From: Sympetrum striolatum
Lineage: Eukaryota > Arthropoda > Insecta > Odonata > Libellulidae
Assembly: GCA_947579665.1 (NCBI GenBank)
Contig: OX388350.1
Span: forward strand, 30,227,393 to 30,291,392
DNA: 64,000 nucleotides
Direction of reading: 5' to 3'
Shown here: in pieces, positions 1 to 13,187 of the stretch
Numbering within the stretch: the stretch's first letter is position 1
How the letters are laid out: every line of letters starts with the position of its first letter
Notes under the pieces: generated by a model
Database searches by the model: none
Told to the model about the DNA's origin: nothing
What the model saw: the letters and a program-made list of their open reading frames with translations, nothing else
Program-made: the position numbers and the translations under genes

Positions 1-339
1 ACCTGGGGATAGATAATGTGTGTCTAATAGAGATTTTTTATCCCCTCTCCCCTCCGTATGTTTTTATCGCCACCTTCTTCCCGGAGCGTGGGATTTTCTT
101 TGCTAGCTTTCAGTTTAGTAGTTTTTCCCCACAACCGAAATTTTTGTGGTTATACCACAATAATTTATAGAACCTAGTTCGGATCTATAACCTTGTATTT
201 ATGTATCTACCATTTTGTTCTATTAGTGTGAACCAATCGTTTGCGTTTGTTAGTTAGCACCAAGTATAATTTATACATATAATTCGTCGTTTCGCTTCCA
301 TGTATTGATTTAAATTTGTAGATGTTGAAGGATTAGTTC
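1..339. other. Unassigned AT-rich DNA
   Basis: No open frame, RNA gene or repeat structure is visible here. Confidence 0.5.
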
Positions 340-375
340 CGGGATTGACAACCAGGTTGTTTCACGGAGTAAGGC

Positions 376-415
376 CGACGTTTCGGCTGCTGTCTCTGCA
401 GACTTCTTCATGATA
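376..415 (-). other. Hammerhead-like / Penelope-type motif (candidate)
   Basis: Read on the minus strand, the stretch holds ATGAAGA, then a short stem (CTGC / GCAG) around a 7-nt loop, then CGAAAC. This is the order of a hammerhead ribozyme core (CUGANGA, stem II, GAAAC), with the first C changed to A. Hammerhead motifs of this sort are known in Penelope-like retroelements and related repeats. No reverse transcriptase is recognisable next to it, so it would be a decayed fragment or a coincidental match. The cleavage side and stem III were not resolved. Confidence 0.3.
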
Positions 416-429
416 AGAGATGTATATGT

Positions 430-1600
430 TAGTTGTGGTAATTTTTGATTTTACAGAGAAAAGAATTACATGTAAAACTCCAGTGATTAGGTAGAAAAGG
501 AGGAGCTCTTGAGGAGTAAACTAGCTGTAAGAGCAAAACACTTGTAATAAACAAATTTTTAAAATATGCTAATATCATTTGATAGACGCTCAAATTCTCA
601 AGTACATAACTGAATTTTTCGTGATTAAGCAGTAAAATGAAAATATTCTCCGGAGAGAGATAAGGAAATACCCTAACGATAAACGAAATGTTTCTTCACT
701 GACACAATAATACGTTGACTTGGCATAAGAAGAGAACTGCAGATAGAACCAACCAGCAACCGGAAATAAGCCAGAAAGAAGAGTGAGAGGCAGTCTGTTT
801 ATGTTCTCGACGGATGCTCGTGAAATTTCAGGGAGCAAATATTTTCCGCTTGTCAACCAAGTCACGAAAATGTATTCGTTCGAGACAAACTTTCTCCTTT
901 TCATATTCGCTGTTTATAGCTCCGTCGCACGGTATCTGCAAATTTAGTGCCACTCTTTCGGCTCATTTAAAAAGATTTTATTACTTTCCATGTTAATATC
1001 CCGCCGTATTTCTTCAATTGGAAAATATCCGGGACAAATGCTTGAGACGCTCCTGCGCTGAAAAGCCGTCACGAATTGAGATAACCCCGCGACCTTTCCC
1101 CACTAAAGGAGCACATAGTTTGCGCACATATCTTGTTTCGGTGTCTCTTTGCTCTTTGGACTATCGTATCAAAGTGGCACCAAATTAGAAAACGTTCTCC
1201 GGAGCGGAACAGCTGAGGCGAGAGAGGAAGATGGTCGTGCACTCATTTCTCTTCTTACGAAAGGACCAACCAAGTGATACATTCATGACGCATCGCGTTG
1301 CGGAGTTTACTTTCATTTGTGTACATTGTCGTAAGGGAAATATGTTGAGTCTTTTAAGCCATAATATTTTTAAAACTTTTATTGAATCATACTTCTGAGC
1401 ATGAAAATAAAAATACTTCCCAAATAGTTTTTTTAAATATAATAGAAGATATTTATTTCCCTGATTCGTACCAAAAGTTATTAGATTAATTTATCATTAT
1501 TAATTATGTTATAATTAATGCTTTATTTTCTTAAAAAAACGTTTGAAATTGCTTTTGATTTTCATCATTAATTTATGAAATAGTCCAAATTTTAAATTAA
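430..1600. other. Unassigned intergenic DNA
   Basis: Short open frames on both strands (for example 590-904 minus and 814-996 plus) overlap each other and show no recognisable domain. The part around 1020-1320 is richer in G+C than its surroundings. Nothing else can be supported. Confidence 0.5.
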
Positions 1601-1611
1601 TTGTAATTTTA

Positions 1612-1692
1612 GGCTCAAGATTACTTAACCTGTCACCTCCTGATGAGCTGGCTCAGGAGGACCATAAAGATAAAGATAAATAAATAAATAAA
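1612..1692 (+). repeat. LINE/SINE-type 3' tail: stem-loop plus (ATAAAG)/(ATAA) repeats
   Basis: An 8-bp perfect hairpin (CCTCCTGA at 1636-1643 with TCAGGAGG at 1653-1660) is followed directly by ATAAAG and then ATAA microsatellite repeats. A 3' stem-loop followed by a short-unit tail is typical of CR1/L2-like LINEs and of SINEs that use their reverse transcriptase; the same architecture ends the LINE at 15.7 kb. No upstream coding remnant is visible, so the copy is either strongly 5'-truncated or a SINE. Confidence 0.45.
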
Positions 1693-4600
1693 CATATATA
1701 TATACACATATTTATATATTACAATCCTGTTTGAGAAATTTTGAATTTTTCATGCCATTTAAATTAATTTGTAAGCCGTTCACAGGCAGGGGATATTCTT
1801 TACATTGTATTACTTTGTTGTTGTTTCTGAAAAAAAACAATTTAAGAAAAGAAAATATTGTAATTTAGTCGAATTCTTATTTCCAGACTAGTATCTGATA
1901 TTAATTTTTGAGGAATATTCACTCACTGAGCGTATTTACTCAGCAGAACCAGCAGCGTCATTCTTCATGACATTTCACGTATGTCTTTTATTTTGGTTTA
2001 GTAAAAATATTAGTTTTTATTACAACGAATTATTTCATGATAATGATGAGTGATAAATCCACCTTACTGGTGAGTAACTTTATGGTATTCTATGACGGCA
2101 GGAAGAAATGACATAGCTACAAGTTTTTACTTAGGAACCCATTTCCTATATATTAGAAAGAAACCTTCGAAAAAATAAATAGGGACTTGTTTCTTTTGTG
2201 GAAAGTGGTAACTACTTTATTTCTTCTTACTATGAAGGGTATTGGTTAAGAGTTAAATATAATTTTATGAGATTTACAACTTCAAAACCCATTCATTATA
2301 TAAACAATTGCGTCGAAAACGTTACATTCAAAACAGATGAAATTTTCGTGGTCAGTAAGGTTTTCCTGGGTATGAAGATTAACTTTACCCAATTCTGAAT
2401 GCTCAAAATCGATCTCTCAAAAGCAGACTCCTGTAACCTCAGCCTGAAGCGCTTGTTGTTGTGCAGGGAGAACTGTAGGCCTTGATAGGAATCGTTACGC
2501 GGCGAAAGCCTTAAATATGTAGCGGTCATCACATTAACGCTGTGAAACCCTTCAAATGAACAGATAATAGCGATATTAATATTTATGACGTATTAAATGC
2601 GTCAACTGATAGAATTTTCTATTTTTATTCTATTATTTTATTATAGAGATTTGTTTCTTCAGTAAATTGGTAGTTATACTAATAAACCTCCCAATAGTAT
2701 ATCAATTAATATCAATGTAGCTATTACGTCAGTAGTATTTCCTCCTAATAGATGATTCTGCAATTGGTGCAGTGGTGTGCTTGCGATGAAATATTAATAA
2801 TTTAATAAATGCAATAAATATAATTCATATTATAAATATAATACATATAATTAATATAATAATAGTCATTAATTTTATAAATATTATAATACATAATAAA
2901 ACTGAAAAAAGGGTTTTGTGCAGTGACATGAATAAATAAAGATATCCCTAGAGTAAACATTTCATAAAATAAGGCTGATGATACGTTATGTTTGTATTTA
3001 ACATGTAACTCACCAATTCAGGCATATACTGAATTTGTTGTTGCTAACATTTGAAAAGTTTGAAATATCAACAACGACCGTCAAAGGTGGTTAGTTGAAG
3101 TAAAACTGGTGAAACTCTAAACAACATTTTTCAATATAAAGGACCCAGTTTTCGATCGTATACATGTAATTGTATACAAGTGTGGTACAGCTATGTGTAA
3201 AAAAACTTTAATCCTTAGTCTTATACAGCCCGCGGGACTTTAAAGTTTTTTTTGTACATACCTGTACATTAACTTAGCAAAGCTCCACCAAAAATCTTTA
3301 ATAGATTGAATACATGCTTGCTTCTGTTTCGCCCAACTAAAAAATTTTGCTGCGATGTCCACTTTAGTGTCTAGTTTTCAATGCAAAACAATTCTCCGAT
3401 ATATATTTTATTCGGCAGAGCGCCACTTTAAAATACCGAATTACGCCAGGATGTCAACGTTGTAAAACTGCGACTCCGACGTGCTCCTCGGGGTTTATTT
3501 TGATCGGATGGGTGTCATGGGGCGAAAAAGGAATCAAACTACCGTGTAGGGCACGTGGGCCGACATGTTCATTTAATAAAGCAGGTAAACAGGAAATTGA
3601 AAGCGTTGGAAGAGCTCATATCGGTAATAGAAACATTTCGAATCCGAATCTCCGGAATTCCTCTGGGATTCAATTGGGGGCACGGAATTGCGTGATCTGA
3701 TTGGCGGGGCATCTTTAATTCCCTCGAAAGCTGCTCCAATCACGGACGTTTCGACGCCGGAAACGCCGAGCGCTGTCCTTTTCAATGGCACACAATCTGT
3801 ATTTATTCTTTTTCCCCTTTCAACGCGTTTGATTGCGAGCCTGTGGATTTGAGTTCTGTCGGATTCCATCGTTATGAATCAATCGTATGTGTAATTTGGC
3901 GAATGTTCAGTTGATTCCAATCAAATTCCTAACGCGGATTCCTTAAATAATATTTGTGGTCTATATCTAACGTTCATCGAAGCGAATTAATAAAAATTAC
4001 AGATATTATAAAATTATATTCTCATAATTCCAGCTTATCGTCCTATTCGGTGTTGCTGAGGCAATAAAACAATATCAGTTATTATTCATTCATGGCGAAT
4101 AAAAAAGCTGAAATATTTTAGTTCCCACAGGAAAGGTTTAATTTAAGTTTAAAGTTTAAACATTATCGGTTCGTGAGGTGTCTTGTGACTAACGAATGAC
4201 GCTTTGGTGCCGAATCTAGTCGATATAGTTTAATAAAAAACCAAAATATTTCGGTGTGCTTATTCACCATGAATAAAATTATAAGGTTCCACGAAGTGCA
4301 GGCAGAAGTAATCCATTACATTTTTATTTCTCCTTTAATTCATTCTTCAACAGTACAGACAATAGTGAAACGTAATCTGTATGACTTGAAACTATAAACA
4401 AGCAAAAAACAAACATCTGTAACATGGCAACCAACATTAACATCTTAAAATAACAACAACCTACGCGTCTTGTGTATTATTCATGACATACGTATCAATG
4501 GCCATGCCTGTTTCAAATCGCGATGCACGTAACGGGCCAATGAATCTTACGATATGAATCTATCCCAAATACCACTTTGTTATATTGGAAACCTATTTCT

Positions 4601-7600
4601 CCAATTATATACATTATTGCGAGTAATTGCATGCATATCGTTGATATATATTTTGTTTATCATCTGTGAGTGATGGAATTTAGATCAATTATACAGCAGG
4701 TGAATAATCATTGTTTGACTTAGAAAGAGAAAATTAAACATCGGCTTTTATATTCCACTCAAAATGTTCATTACGTGATTGACTGCAGCAATTGTTCATC
4801 ACAATAATCACAAATACAGAGAGATCACAAATCACGATGCAGAAATACAAATACCGTTCACTTAATGAAAGCGGAGGTGAATGGTATGAATCGTAGATTT
4901 TCATTGCCCTGATTACGTTTTATTCAGGTCAAGGCCCATTATTAAGCTTTAATCAATTCACGATTTCGAGGATTTTAGTTTAAGAAATGAAATGGTGACT
5001 TAATTCTCTGAAGGGATTCAGATTAAATTGTCTCTTTTTAAAGGCTTTACTGCTTCGATTTTTTGTAAATATTTTTAACAGGCGATTTTTATTTCACGGT
5101 GTTCCCAATGTTAGAGTAATATATGGTAATATTTACATTACAGTACGTGTCATGCTAATTGAAAGTTATCATCAACTTTCAACAATGGCAGTGTTTGATG
5201 AACCCTTCTTATTTAATCGAATTCTCTTTAAATGTAACATTCACAGCTGGAACCAATGAAACGACTGATTCGATAGGAATCAAAATCGATTAAATTATGA
5301 GATTAAAACTTCTCTGTTTGGGATCTCGTAAGACTCCAGTTGTTACGTAAAGAAATTTTGTCGGAAAAAATTATTTAGATACAATCATGATGAATGCTGT
5401 GCCAAAACACAAATCAAGATAAACTATGAATCCAAAACGAACTCACTTTTGAAAAAAGTTGATTGCGATGTTATATTGAAATGAATTTAAAAGGTTAATC
5501 AACTTCTTTGGTGTATTTCACTGTAATAGAATTTCATAGCAAGGCTTTTGAGATGTTAAGGAGTACGTTCGAATAAACACATTGGTTAGTTGAAATACAG
5601 GTAGGGTAAATAAGAAAACTACAGCCATATCCCTAACGACTATATCTATTATTTTTAGCTATATAGGTATTCAATTCGATATCAAATTTGATCAACATAA
5701 GATGAGGTATATATATGTATACCGTCTGTGTGTTTACGTATTTATGTTTGTGTATGCATATTTGCTAGATTTAAGAGGTGGATAGAAAATGTAATTATTC
5801 ATAAACATAAATCATTATTAGTTTTGATAACCTAAATTAGTATTCCTAGTTTCCTGAAATAACTATCGGCTACATATTTTTCCAAGCACGCGTAAAAGTA
5901 TCTCCTACTCTACAGCCTATTCCATTGCAAACATCTATCAATTTCAGGTCATTTGCACAGCCTGATTAATATCTTATGCCATCAAGCAAAGGGATATGAC
6001 CCTCAACAAACAACGAGTGTAACGGTCAATATGTGTCTCAGGCATCTGATAAGTTTACCTATACTTTGAGCAACCGTAGTCGAGGTAGTGATAGTATCCA
6101 TGAAGGGGACATGCGATGATTTATTGCTTTTCTGTATTACTGGTAGCAGTGTGACAGGCGTCCAATGATTTATATTACGCTTCCATATGGAATAATTCTT
6201 ATTTGAGATCACTTGAGAGTGGTCGCTTGAATAATAAAATTTATAGTTAGAGGAATTCTCTAATTTAATATTTACAACTGCTTGAGTCTAACTTATGGAG
6301 TGCATTCCAAATGCTTTACAACAGATCTATTTTTATGCCTACAACTAAATGAAAAATGAAGAATACCTATGTGCGAGTATTAGTAGCCAACAAAATTACG
6401 TAATGAGATGTTAGAATCAGATGGAGTCATTTCTTTTAAAATTAAATAACATTAAACACTTATTGTGAGCAGAAAAGATATGAATCTTAATGTAGCATGT
6501 TCTCAATTAATGTCGAGTTTACGGGACGAGAGTGAGCAATACATTACACCACTTGCAGTAGGAAGGCATTTAAAAATCTGATAATGAATGAGAAACAGTA
6601 TGTGAATGTGTGTGTGAATATGGCTTCTAGAACAAAATGCCAGCAGATATATGAGTTCAAATAAAAGGCATTCTCGCAAAAAATCGTAAAACAACGAGTG
6701 TCGTACATATTCATTTATGCGAGGATAATAACTAAAAATATAGCCTTGTCTTCGGTTTTGCTTCACGTTTGCAGTACGGCCCTAATTAGGGAAAAAGCGC
6801 AAGCAGTGGCGTAGATGATGAACTTAGGGGCGTAAAATGAAAACGTGAACAGGCGTCGGAATATGCACAAGGAGTGAACTGTTCCAATCCAAATATTCTT
6901 CCCAAGCCCACTCCTCATCCTGTCCCATAATTCGGTTTCTTGGTCCTTATCTCTCAACTTCTGCGGATCGTATATTTCACCTATAACGAACCTCCGCTCG
7001 CCCCCGAAACACACGTGGGATACGCTCAAACAATATGGGGAAGAGGTCGCCTGACCTCCCTGCCCTCGCGCGGACGAGCACGGAAACTTAGGCCTTCCCG
7101 CACACAAACAGTTGAGGACGACTTTCAATTAATCGATAAGGAAAGCCTACACCTCGCTAACCGCACTCGTCGGTCCCCGGAAGCTGGGAGATAATTCAGA
7201 AAGCTCGTTCTCTACATCTCTCTCTTTCTCCTTCTGAGAGACAAGAGCGTGGTCCCCCTTTCTTTCATCTTCGCTGTCCCGTTGCTAAATCACGTATTTC
7301 TCTGAAGGCTCCTGGAATTTTTTTTATTTTCAACAACACTCGGAGAAATGTCCCTTCGCTTTTCGAAAAGAAACGAGTACCGTTCTCGGTGATATGCAGT
7401 ATTTCTGTTTTACCGTTTTGTATGCACATAAATTTAATTCAAACAGCTATTCCATTTTGCTATGAAAATGGTGTTGGTCTAAGATTTATCATGGACGTCA
7501 CTTTAAATCACACAAGAAATGCAGCCAAAACACATTTGGGCACTAGGAAGTATGAGGCCGTATAAATTTTGGGTGCCCATCTTTCGGAGTTTTTTTACTC

Positions 7601-9729
7601 TTTCCGAATAACTATGGTTATGTTGATCTCTCTACCATAATTATTGGAAAACTATATTAACTAAATTTTAATTATCCAGTGCAACCGTTCTGATTGTATC
7701 TATTGGATGAAGTTTATTGCAAGTCAGGGGAGAAACAGCCTAAGTCCTTCCTTGTAAACTTACAGAAACCTGTCATTTATTAATCTGCACAAAATTGAAA
7801 ACATTACCAACTCAAGTTGATTTGATCGGCGTACAGTCACGTTATCCCTGAAACTAAACGTTACCAAATCGATTTAGGTCTTGTAGTCGTATTTAATTTT
7901 AAATATTAGTATTGAGAGCAAATAATTCATAATATTTATTCTGAGTTTAGATATCATTACATTGATACAAAAATATTACGCATTAAAAAATGAATTGAAT
8001 GAGTTTAACCATCATTTTAACGATACTGATCTGGTCTATAGACTCAGAAGTCTTTCAGATATGGATATGAATTCACATCGCATTACCTCAATAACCACGA
8101 AGATAACGTTCGCATCGCAAAATCGATTTTAGCTTCACAGTATCTCACTTTTGCTATCGCATAACTAGCCACTTGTAGCAATTTTTTCCATTGGTTCGCC
8201 GCAATAGAGATTTATGTAAAATATTAATTTTGATCGATAGTAGACTAATACGGTAAAAATTTAAAAAACTCTTTTTAATATATTTTGTAAATGGTTATTT
8301 CCTTCATTTCTCTCCAATAAATTCTATAACCCCTTAAATAGTTTTTTGAATTAAAAATTGATTGAGCATAAGTAAAAACATGAGTGTAAATTTGCTACGT
8401 ATTTTTATAAATGCTTGATCTTTATAATATCGTAATAATAATTAATAATATTTATAATAATTAAATAATAATACACCATTATTTTCATCATACTATGCAA
8501 TATTTTTATAATCGTTGTAGTTTCGAGTTATTAACAAATAAGCATTGCACTTTACCCTAGAAGATACTGCTCTAACAATTATTAACTGGAATCGAAACAG
8601 CTTAAAATGTACGCATATTTCTATAAAAGGAAAAAATTAAATGATGTGCAGAGGTACTGGCATGAATCGGCATGAAAAACTCGGTTACCCACACGTAAAT
8701 GCGAATTAAACAGGAGAAACGGTAAACAAACAGCATTAACAATTTGGAACCGGAGAAGATCCCTCCGACGTGGGGACAGTCAGCAATAGCTCTGAAAAAT
8801 GTCAAACAATCGCTTTAAATCACGCCGTAGATTGCGACCCAGAATGCATTGCGCAGCGCTTCCAAATTGCAGAGCGCTGCTCCTCACAGCAATAATAGCC
8901 GCGACTACCTCTTCCATCCAGACCGGGAACATGTGTCTCTCAGAGTCAACATACCAGCTCGCCGTAACTGATTCGCGACAGCGAAAATAAATAAAAGTAA
9001 CGAGGGACAACGGTATGCGGTGCTCACATTTCCCCTACACAATAGGTGGTTACTTCAACGGAGACAGAAGAAGGGGTTTTGTTCTCCAATAGACAATATG
9101 TAGCATTCGTCTTTCGTCGGATGCTCGGAGTGCAATGACTTCGGGATGAGATGGGTTGTTCCAGATTCTTAGGAAGAAAAATAGGAAAAGAGAAGATGAG
9201 GGTATACGGAAGGATGATATAATTGGAGACGGACTAACGAAATGATCATTAGAGGATAGAGCATCTTCCTTGTCTGCAGACAGCTGACAACTTGGAAGGG
9301 GGAACAGTGGTCCAGCAAAAAAGTTGCGTCTTTAAAATGAATGGATGTGATCCCAAGGAAGAATAGAAAAATTTGTTCCTGATCTTATTATCAAATAAAT
9401 GGAGAAAAAACATGCTATTTAGGATGCTAGACTTTCAGCAATGCATCAAAAAGAGAAATTATTTTGTTCGTCAGCCCAAGCAAGAATTCTGTCTTAAAAT
9501 AACCATTTAATTTAAACTAAGATATCGGAAAACGATTCCTATAAAATCAAAAATAATAGAATATCCTTTTACATGAATATGAAACATTCACATTGGCAAC
9601 AATAAAAAGAGAAAATTATATGCAAAGGAGATGTTGTATGTCAAAATTGATCTCTCGAGTAACTAATGGGGAAGTCTATCTACTTGCTAACGAAGAGAAA
9701 AATCTGTGAAAAACTTAGGTGAAAATCTC
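1693..9729. other. Long unassigned AT-rich region
   Basis: About 8 kb without a supported gene. Open frames are all short (at most about 120 codons), lie in overlapping antisense pairs (for example 6763-7128 minus with 6940-7194 plus; 3500-3700 plus with 3573-3869 minus; 8799-8990 plus with 8780-9010 minus) and contain no motif I recognise. The G+C-richer islands near 3480-3870, 6900-7270 and 8800-9000 could hold host regulatory sequence or old exons, but I see no splice-site-bounded conserved peptide. Confidence 0.45.
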
Positions 9730-10172
9730 CTTATTCTTCTGCCTACCCATTAATGGATGTTGATTATCACATTTAGCATATCGTTCCTGTTGGTTTCTGT
9801 GTGTATTAGCCTCTCAGCAGTTGGGAATCCAGCCCATTTTTTATGTTATCCATCCAGTATATTCTTCTCCGTTCTATTCCTCTTTTACCTTCGATTTTCC
9901 CTTCACTTATCAACTGTAAGAGGAAATATTTAGTGTTCCGTAGAATGCGCAGAAAAAATACTGTTTTCGTTTTTTTTTAATTCTTAATAACAGTTCTTGC
10001 AGTTTTTATATTCGTTTGATTACTTCTTCATTAATTACTCTTTCCGTCTATGATATTTAAAGCACCCTGCGATAAGTCCACATTTGAAAATGTCTCAATC
10101 TTTTTTGTTATAGCCTTCTTTACAGCTATCCTTCAGAGCTGTATAAAAGTATTGACCATATGTAACATTTGA
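9730..10172 (-). pseudogene. Decayed RTE-like LINE reverse transcriptase C-terminus
   Basis: Minus-strand translation, with several stops and frame changes, gives the familiar C-terminal run of animal non-LTR 'endonuclease-reverse transcriptase' proteins. From upstream to downstream on that strand one sees a YIWSILLYSSEG stretch, then a FQMWTYRRVL-like segment, then VINEEV, then EGKIEGKRG followed by YWMDNIKN, and finally NDMLNVIIN with WVGRR. These correspond to the post-RT 'thumb/connection' region ending in the GKIEGKR-W-x-N motif. No RT catalytic core is present; the piece is a 3' fragment of a 5'-truncated insertion. It is clearly inactive. Family assignment (RTE-like or a related clade) is by motif memory only. 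Confidence 0.75.
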
Positions 10173-13100
10173 CAAAACGAATCCCAAGGTTCGGGTATAG
10201 AACTGTCGAAGGAAGAACTTTCTTGAATTTTATGAAGGCATTACGAGCATTTTATATGGGACATATCCGATCTCCAATCCTCACAGAGCCATCTTCCAGG
10301 GTACTTAAATTTAGGTAAAAATGCAAAAGGAAATTGATCGAGACTTTTGATGATTTTGTATGGAGAATTACTGGAAGGAATAATTAAATGATGGAGTAAG
10401 ATCTAGGGTAGGTCGTGTGAAGTAGAGAGTTGATTCCGTTAAGTTTATGTATGATATAGGTGGAAATGACGTTATGAAGTAATTTGCTGAAAACAGCACG
10501 GCGAGATGAACTGTAAGATAGTAATCCTTGAACCTCAGATGATTTTATGTAGATTACAAGATAAGGAGAAGTTAACATTCAAGAAAATGAATGTTGAAAG
10601 AGATAAGAGCACGCATAAATGTTTGAAAAACGCCGTGTGTATTGTGACACATTGACAAATAGATCAAGCTAATTACAGAGGGGTTCTGATTACTTGGGGA
10701 TATTGAAAATTCGTAGAAGAATCTTAAGGCATAAATAATATCACCACAAATATTTCAGATATTCAAAGATGAGTTAGGTGGAAAAGAATAAAAAAATATA
10801 AGTGGTGGTAAAGAAATAAGTAATTCTACAAAAAAAATTGGAGACAGAAATTGGAGATTGAAACCATCAATACATTTTTATTGTCTCCTATAAAAATGAA
10901 TGGTATCGCTAGAATAAATACAAAGAGAGGGAACGCAATTTTCAAATGTAATGCGAATGTTACAACTGTTGTCAGTAGTAACTAAATAATAAACCAATTT
11001 AATCAGCGGAGGAAATGGTGGAGAAAAAGAGGGGAGACTCCCACGAAGGAAAAAGAGCGATGCCGTTGAGTTACACAGCGCTCTTTCTTTCTCTGTTACC
11101 CGCCAAATGGATTGAGTGATTTACTTACGCTGACTCTTGACCCCTCTTAGTAGTTACCATCGCCAAATATCTTTCGGAGTAGGCGACAAATTCTGAAGGA
11201 GCGCCCCCTACCAATTCTTAGATTCCGCTCCGATGCACCTGGAGTGTATTTTCGAACTGCTTGGCGAATGCTAGTTGTTTTAGACCCAATAGTGAATCGT
11301 TTACATAAATTAAATATCATGTTGGACACGGATTCAGTCAAGAATTAATGTGAAGATTGATTGATTGTGGTATGACTCATTAAACAATATTGTAAACATT
11401 ATAGTTGGAAATACGCTGCGCTAATCCCAACAATTTGGTAGTTCTCTTGCTTAGATTTACAAATGCTAATATTCACAACAAGCTTGTGCACTTTACTTGA
11501 GGAATCTCATCGAATATTCATAATCAATCAATGCCGTTTGCGGACCCGTTTACAAAAAATATCACACAATTATAAATGATTTTGAACATTTTTTCGACCT
11601 GTGAGATTTGAGACAACAATAAAATTAACCTCACGGAAAAATTTATTGCACCGAAAGAACGATAAAAATATAAACACTTGCAAAAATCGGCAAATTCTTA
11701 AAAGCTTAAATATGTGGAGTTTTTCAAGTGTTTTTATTTTTACTGCTAACTCGTGATTTAATCAATTATTTTTTATTATGGAATTTCACCATATATAATT
11801 GGATCATATTCATTTTATTACGAAGTAAAATTCCAATTACAGCAGTTAGGGATTAAATTAAAAATAAAAGCGCGTTATAACTACGCAACGGAATGTGGTA
11901 TATCAATGAGTTCTTATAACCTTTTGTATTTTTATTGATTCTTTTCATGGGTTAAATTCTTGGCGTAAAGGCAAAATCCTCTCAATTAAGAATTGATGCT
12001 TCCGTTTCCTTTACCTCAATACTATTTGCGTCCTGTCGAAAGAAAGCTCTCTAAATATTTATCCTAAGGAAAGCGATCAAAATATTTAAGTTAAAGACGC
12101 TAAAAGATAAGAAGGCTAAAACAAATATTGTGTAGATAAAAAAGGTAAATGTAGGTCGAAAAATTACAAATTACCAAAATGTGAAAAATACATTCATACT
12201 AACATTTTTTCAGCTCTAAACATAAAAATATCACACTAGTGTAATTAAATGTAAAATTAAATACAAAAAATATCGATTTCGATCGAAGAGAGAAAATCAA
12301 AGATGAAAACTGCCCGTTAACCTAGATTTAAATAAATTAATGGAAAATTAAAGAGATAGAGCTACATAGGATAAGAATAAGAGAAAAACATAGAATAGGA
12401 ATCAAAACAAAAATTCAAAGAGAGATTAAATGATGCTACAGATCTTAATGCCCCGGATAAAATGATTTCTTCAGGCAAAAAAGCTGTACAAAACTCTCAC
12501 GGCAAGCTATAATTTTGTGAAGTAGTAATCGTAGTAAATATTAAAGGAGTAGAAAACTAACGTCACGGATAATTAATTGATAGAGAAAATAGTATACAGT
12601 GACGAATTACTGCAGGGGAAAAGTTCATCAAGAGGAACTGCCGAACTAACAAATTTGTAATTTTAATGAAAGATCTACAATGGAAAAGTTTCTAATAGCC
12701 ACAGCGAAGGAAATTGACTGCCGCTGAGAATATTACGTTGAATTTTACTCTTATTTTTTTTGCGTTAGTGAAACAAAAATTACGGTACCTTTACTTAATA
12801 TCCAAGGCGATGGTAGACTTCACTTCCACGGATGCAGATATTTCGCCTCAACTCAGGGAATTCATCTACTCTTTGTAGATGAGTAAATAGCAAGGAGAAG
12901 TTCCCAGACATCTTCGCCCTAAAATGAAGAGAAATAAAGTATGAACGCAAGACTGTGCAACTTCAATTTACTGTTGCTGAAGGAAAATGTGGCATGTAGA
13001 AAATGTTGGGATATATCTTTTGTATTATATGATAGGGACTTACTCGCACGGTAAGCAAAGGTGAGATAATGAAAAAGATAAATAATCAGTTAATTTAAAT

Positions 13101-13185
13101 TTTGAGAGATACGCTATTATTATCGCAATAAACAGAGTTCGCTTACATAAATCGACTTCCCGCCTAAGATGGTGCAATCAGAGTA
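10173..13185. other. Unassigned AT-rich region
   Basis: No supported gene. Around 10640-10690 on the plus strand a short peptide NYRG resembles RT motif 1, but the similarity is too short to annotate. The remainder is AT-rich with only short open frames such as 10384-10578 and 11147-11341 on the minus strand. Confidence 0.45.
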
Positions 13186-13187
13186 TT

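Noticed and set aside
3573..3869. 98-codon minus-strand frame in a G+C-richer patch
   Set aside because: No recognised domain and an equally open frame on the opposite strand.
10630..10720. Plus-strand NYRG-containing peptide like RT motif 1
   Set aside because: Only a few residues match and the following motifs are not found.
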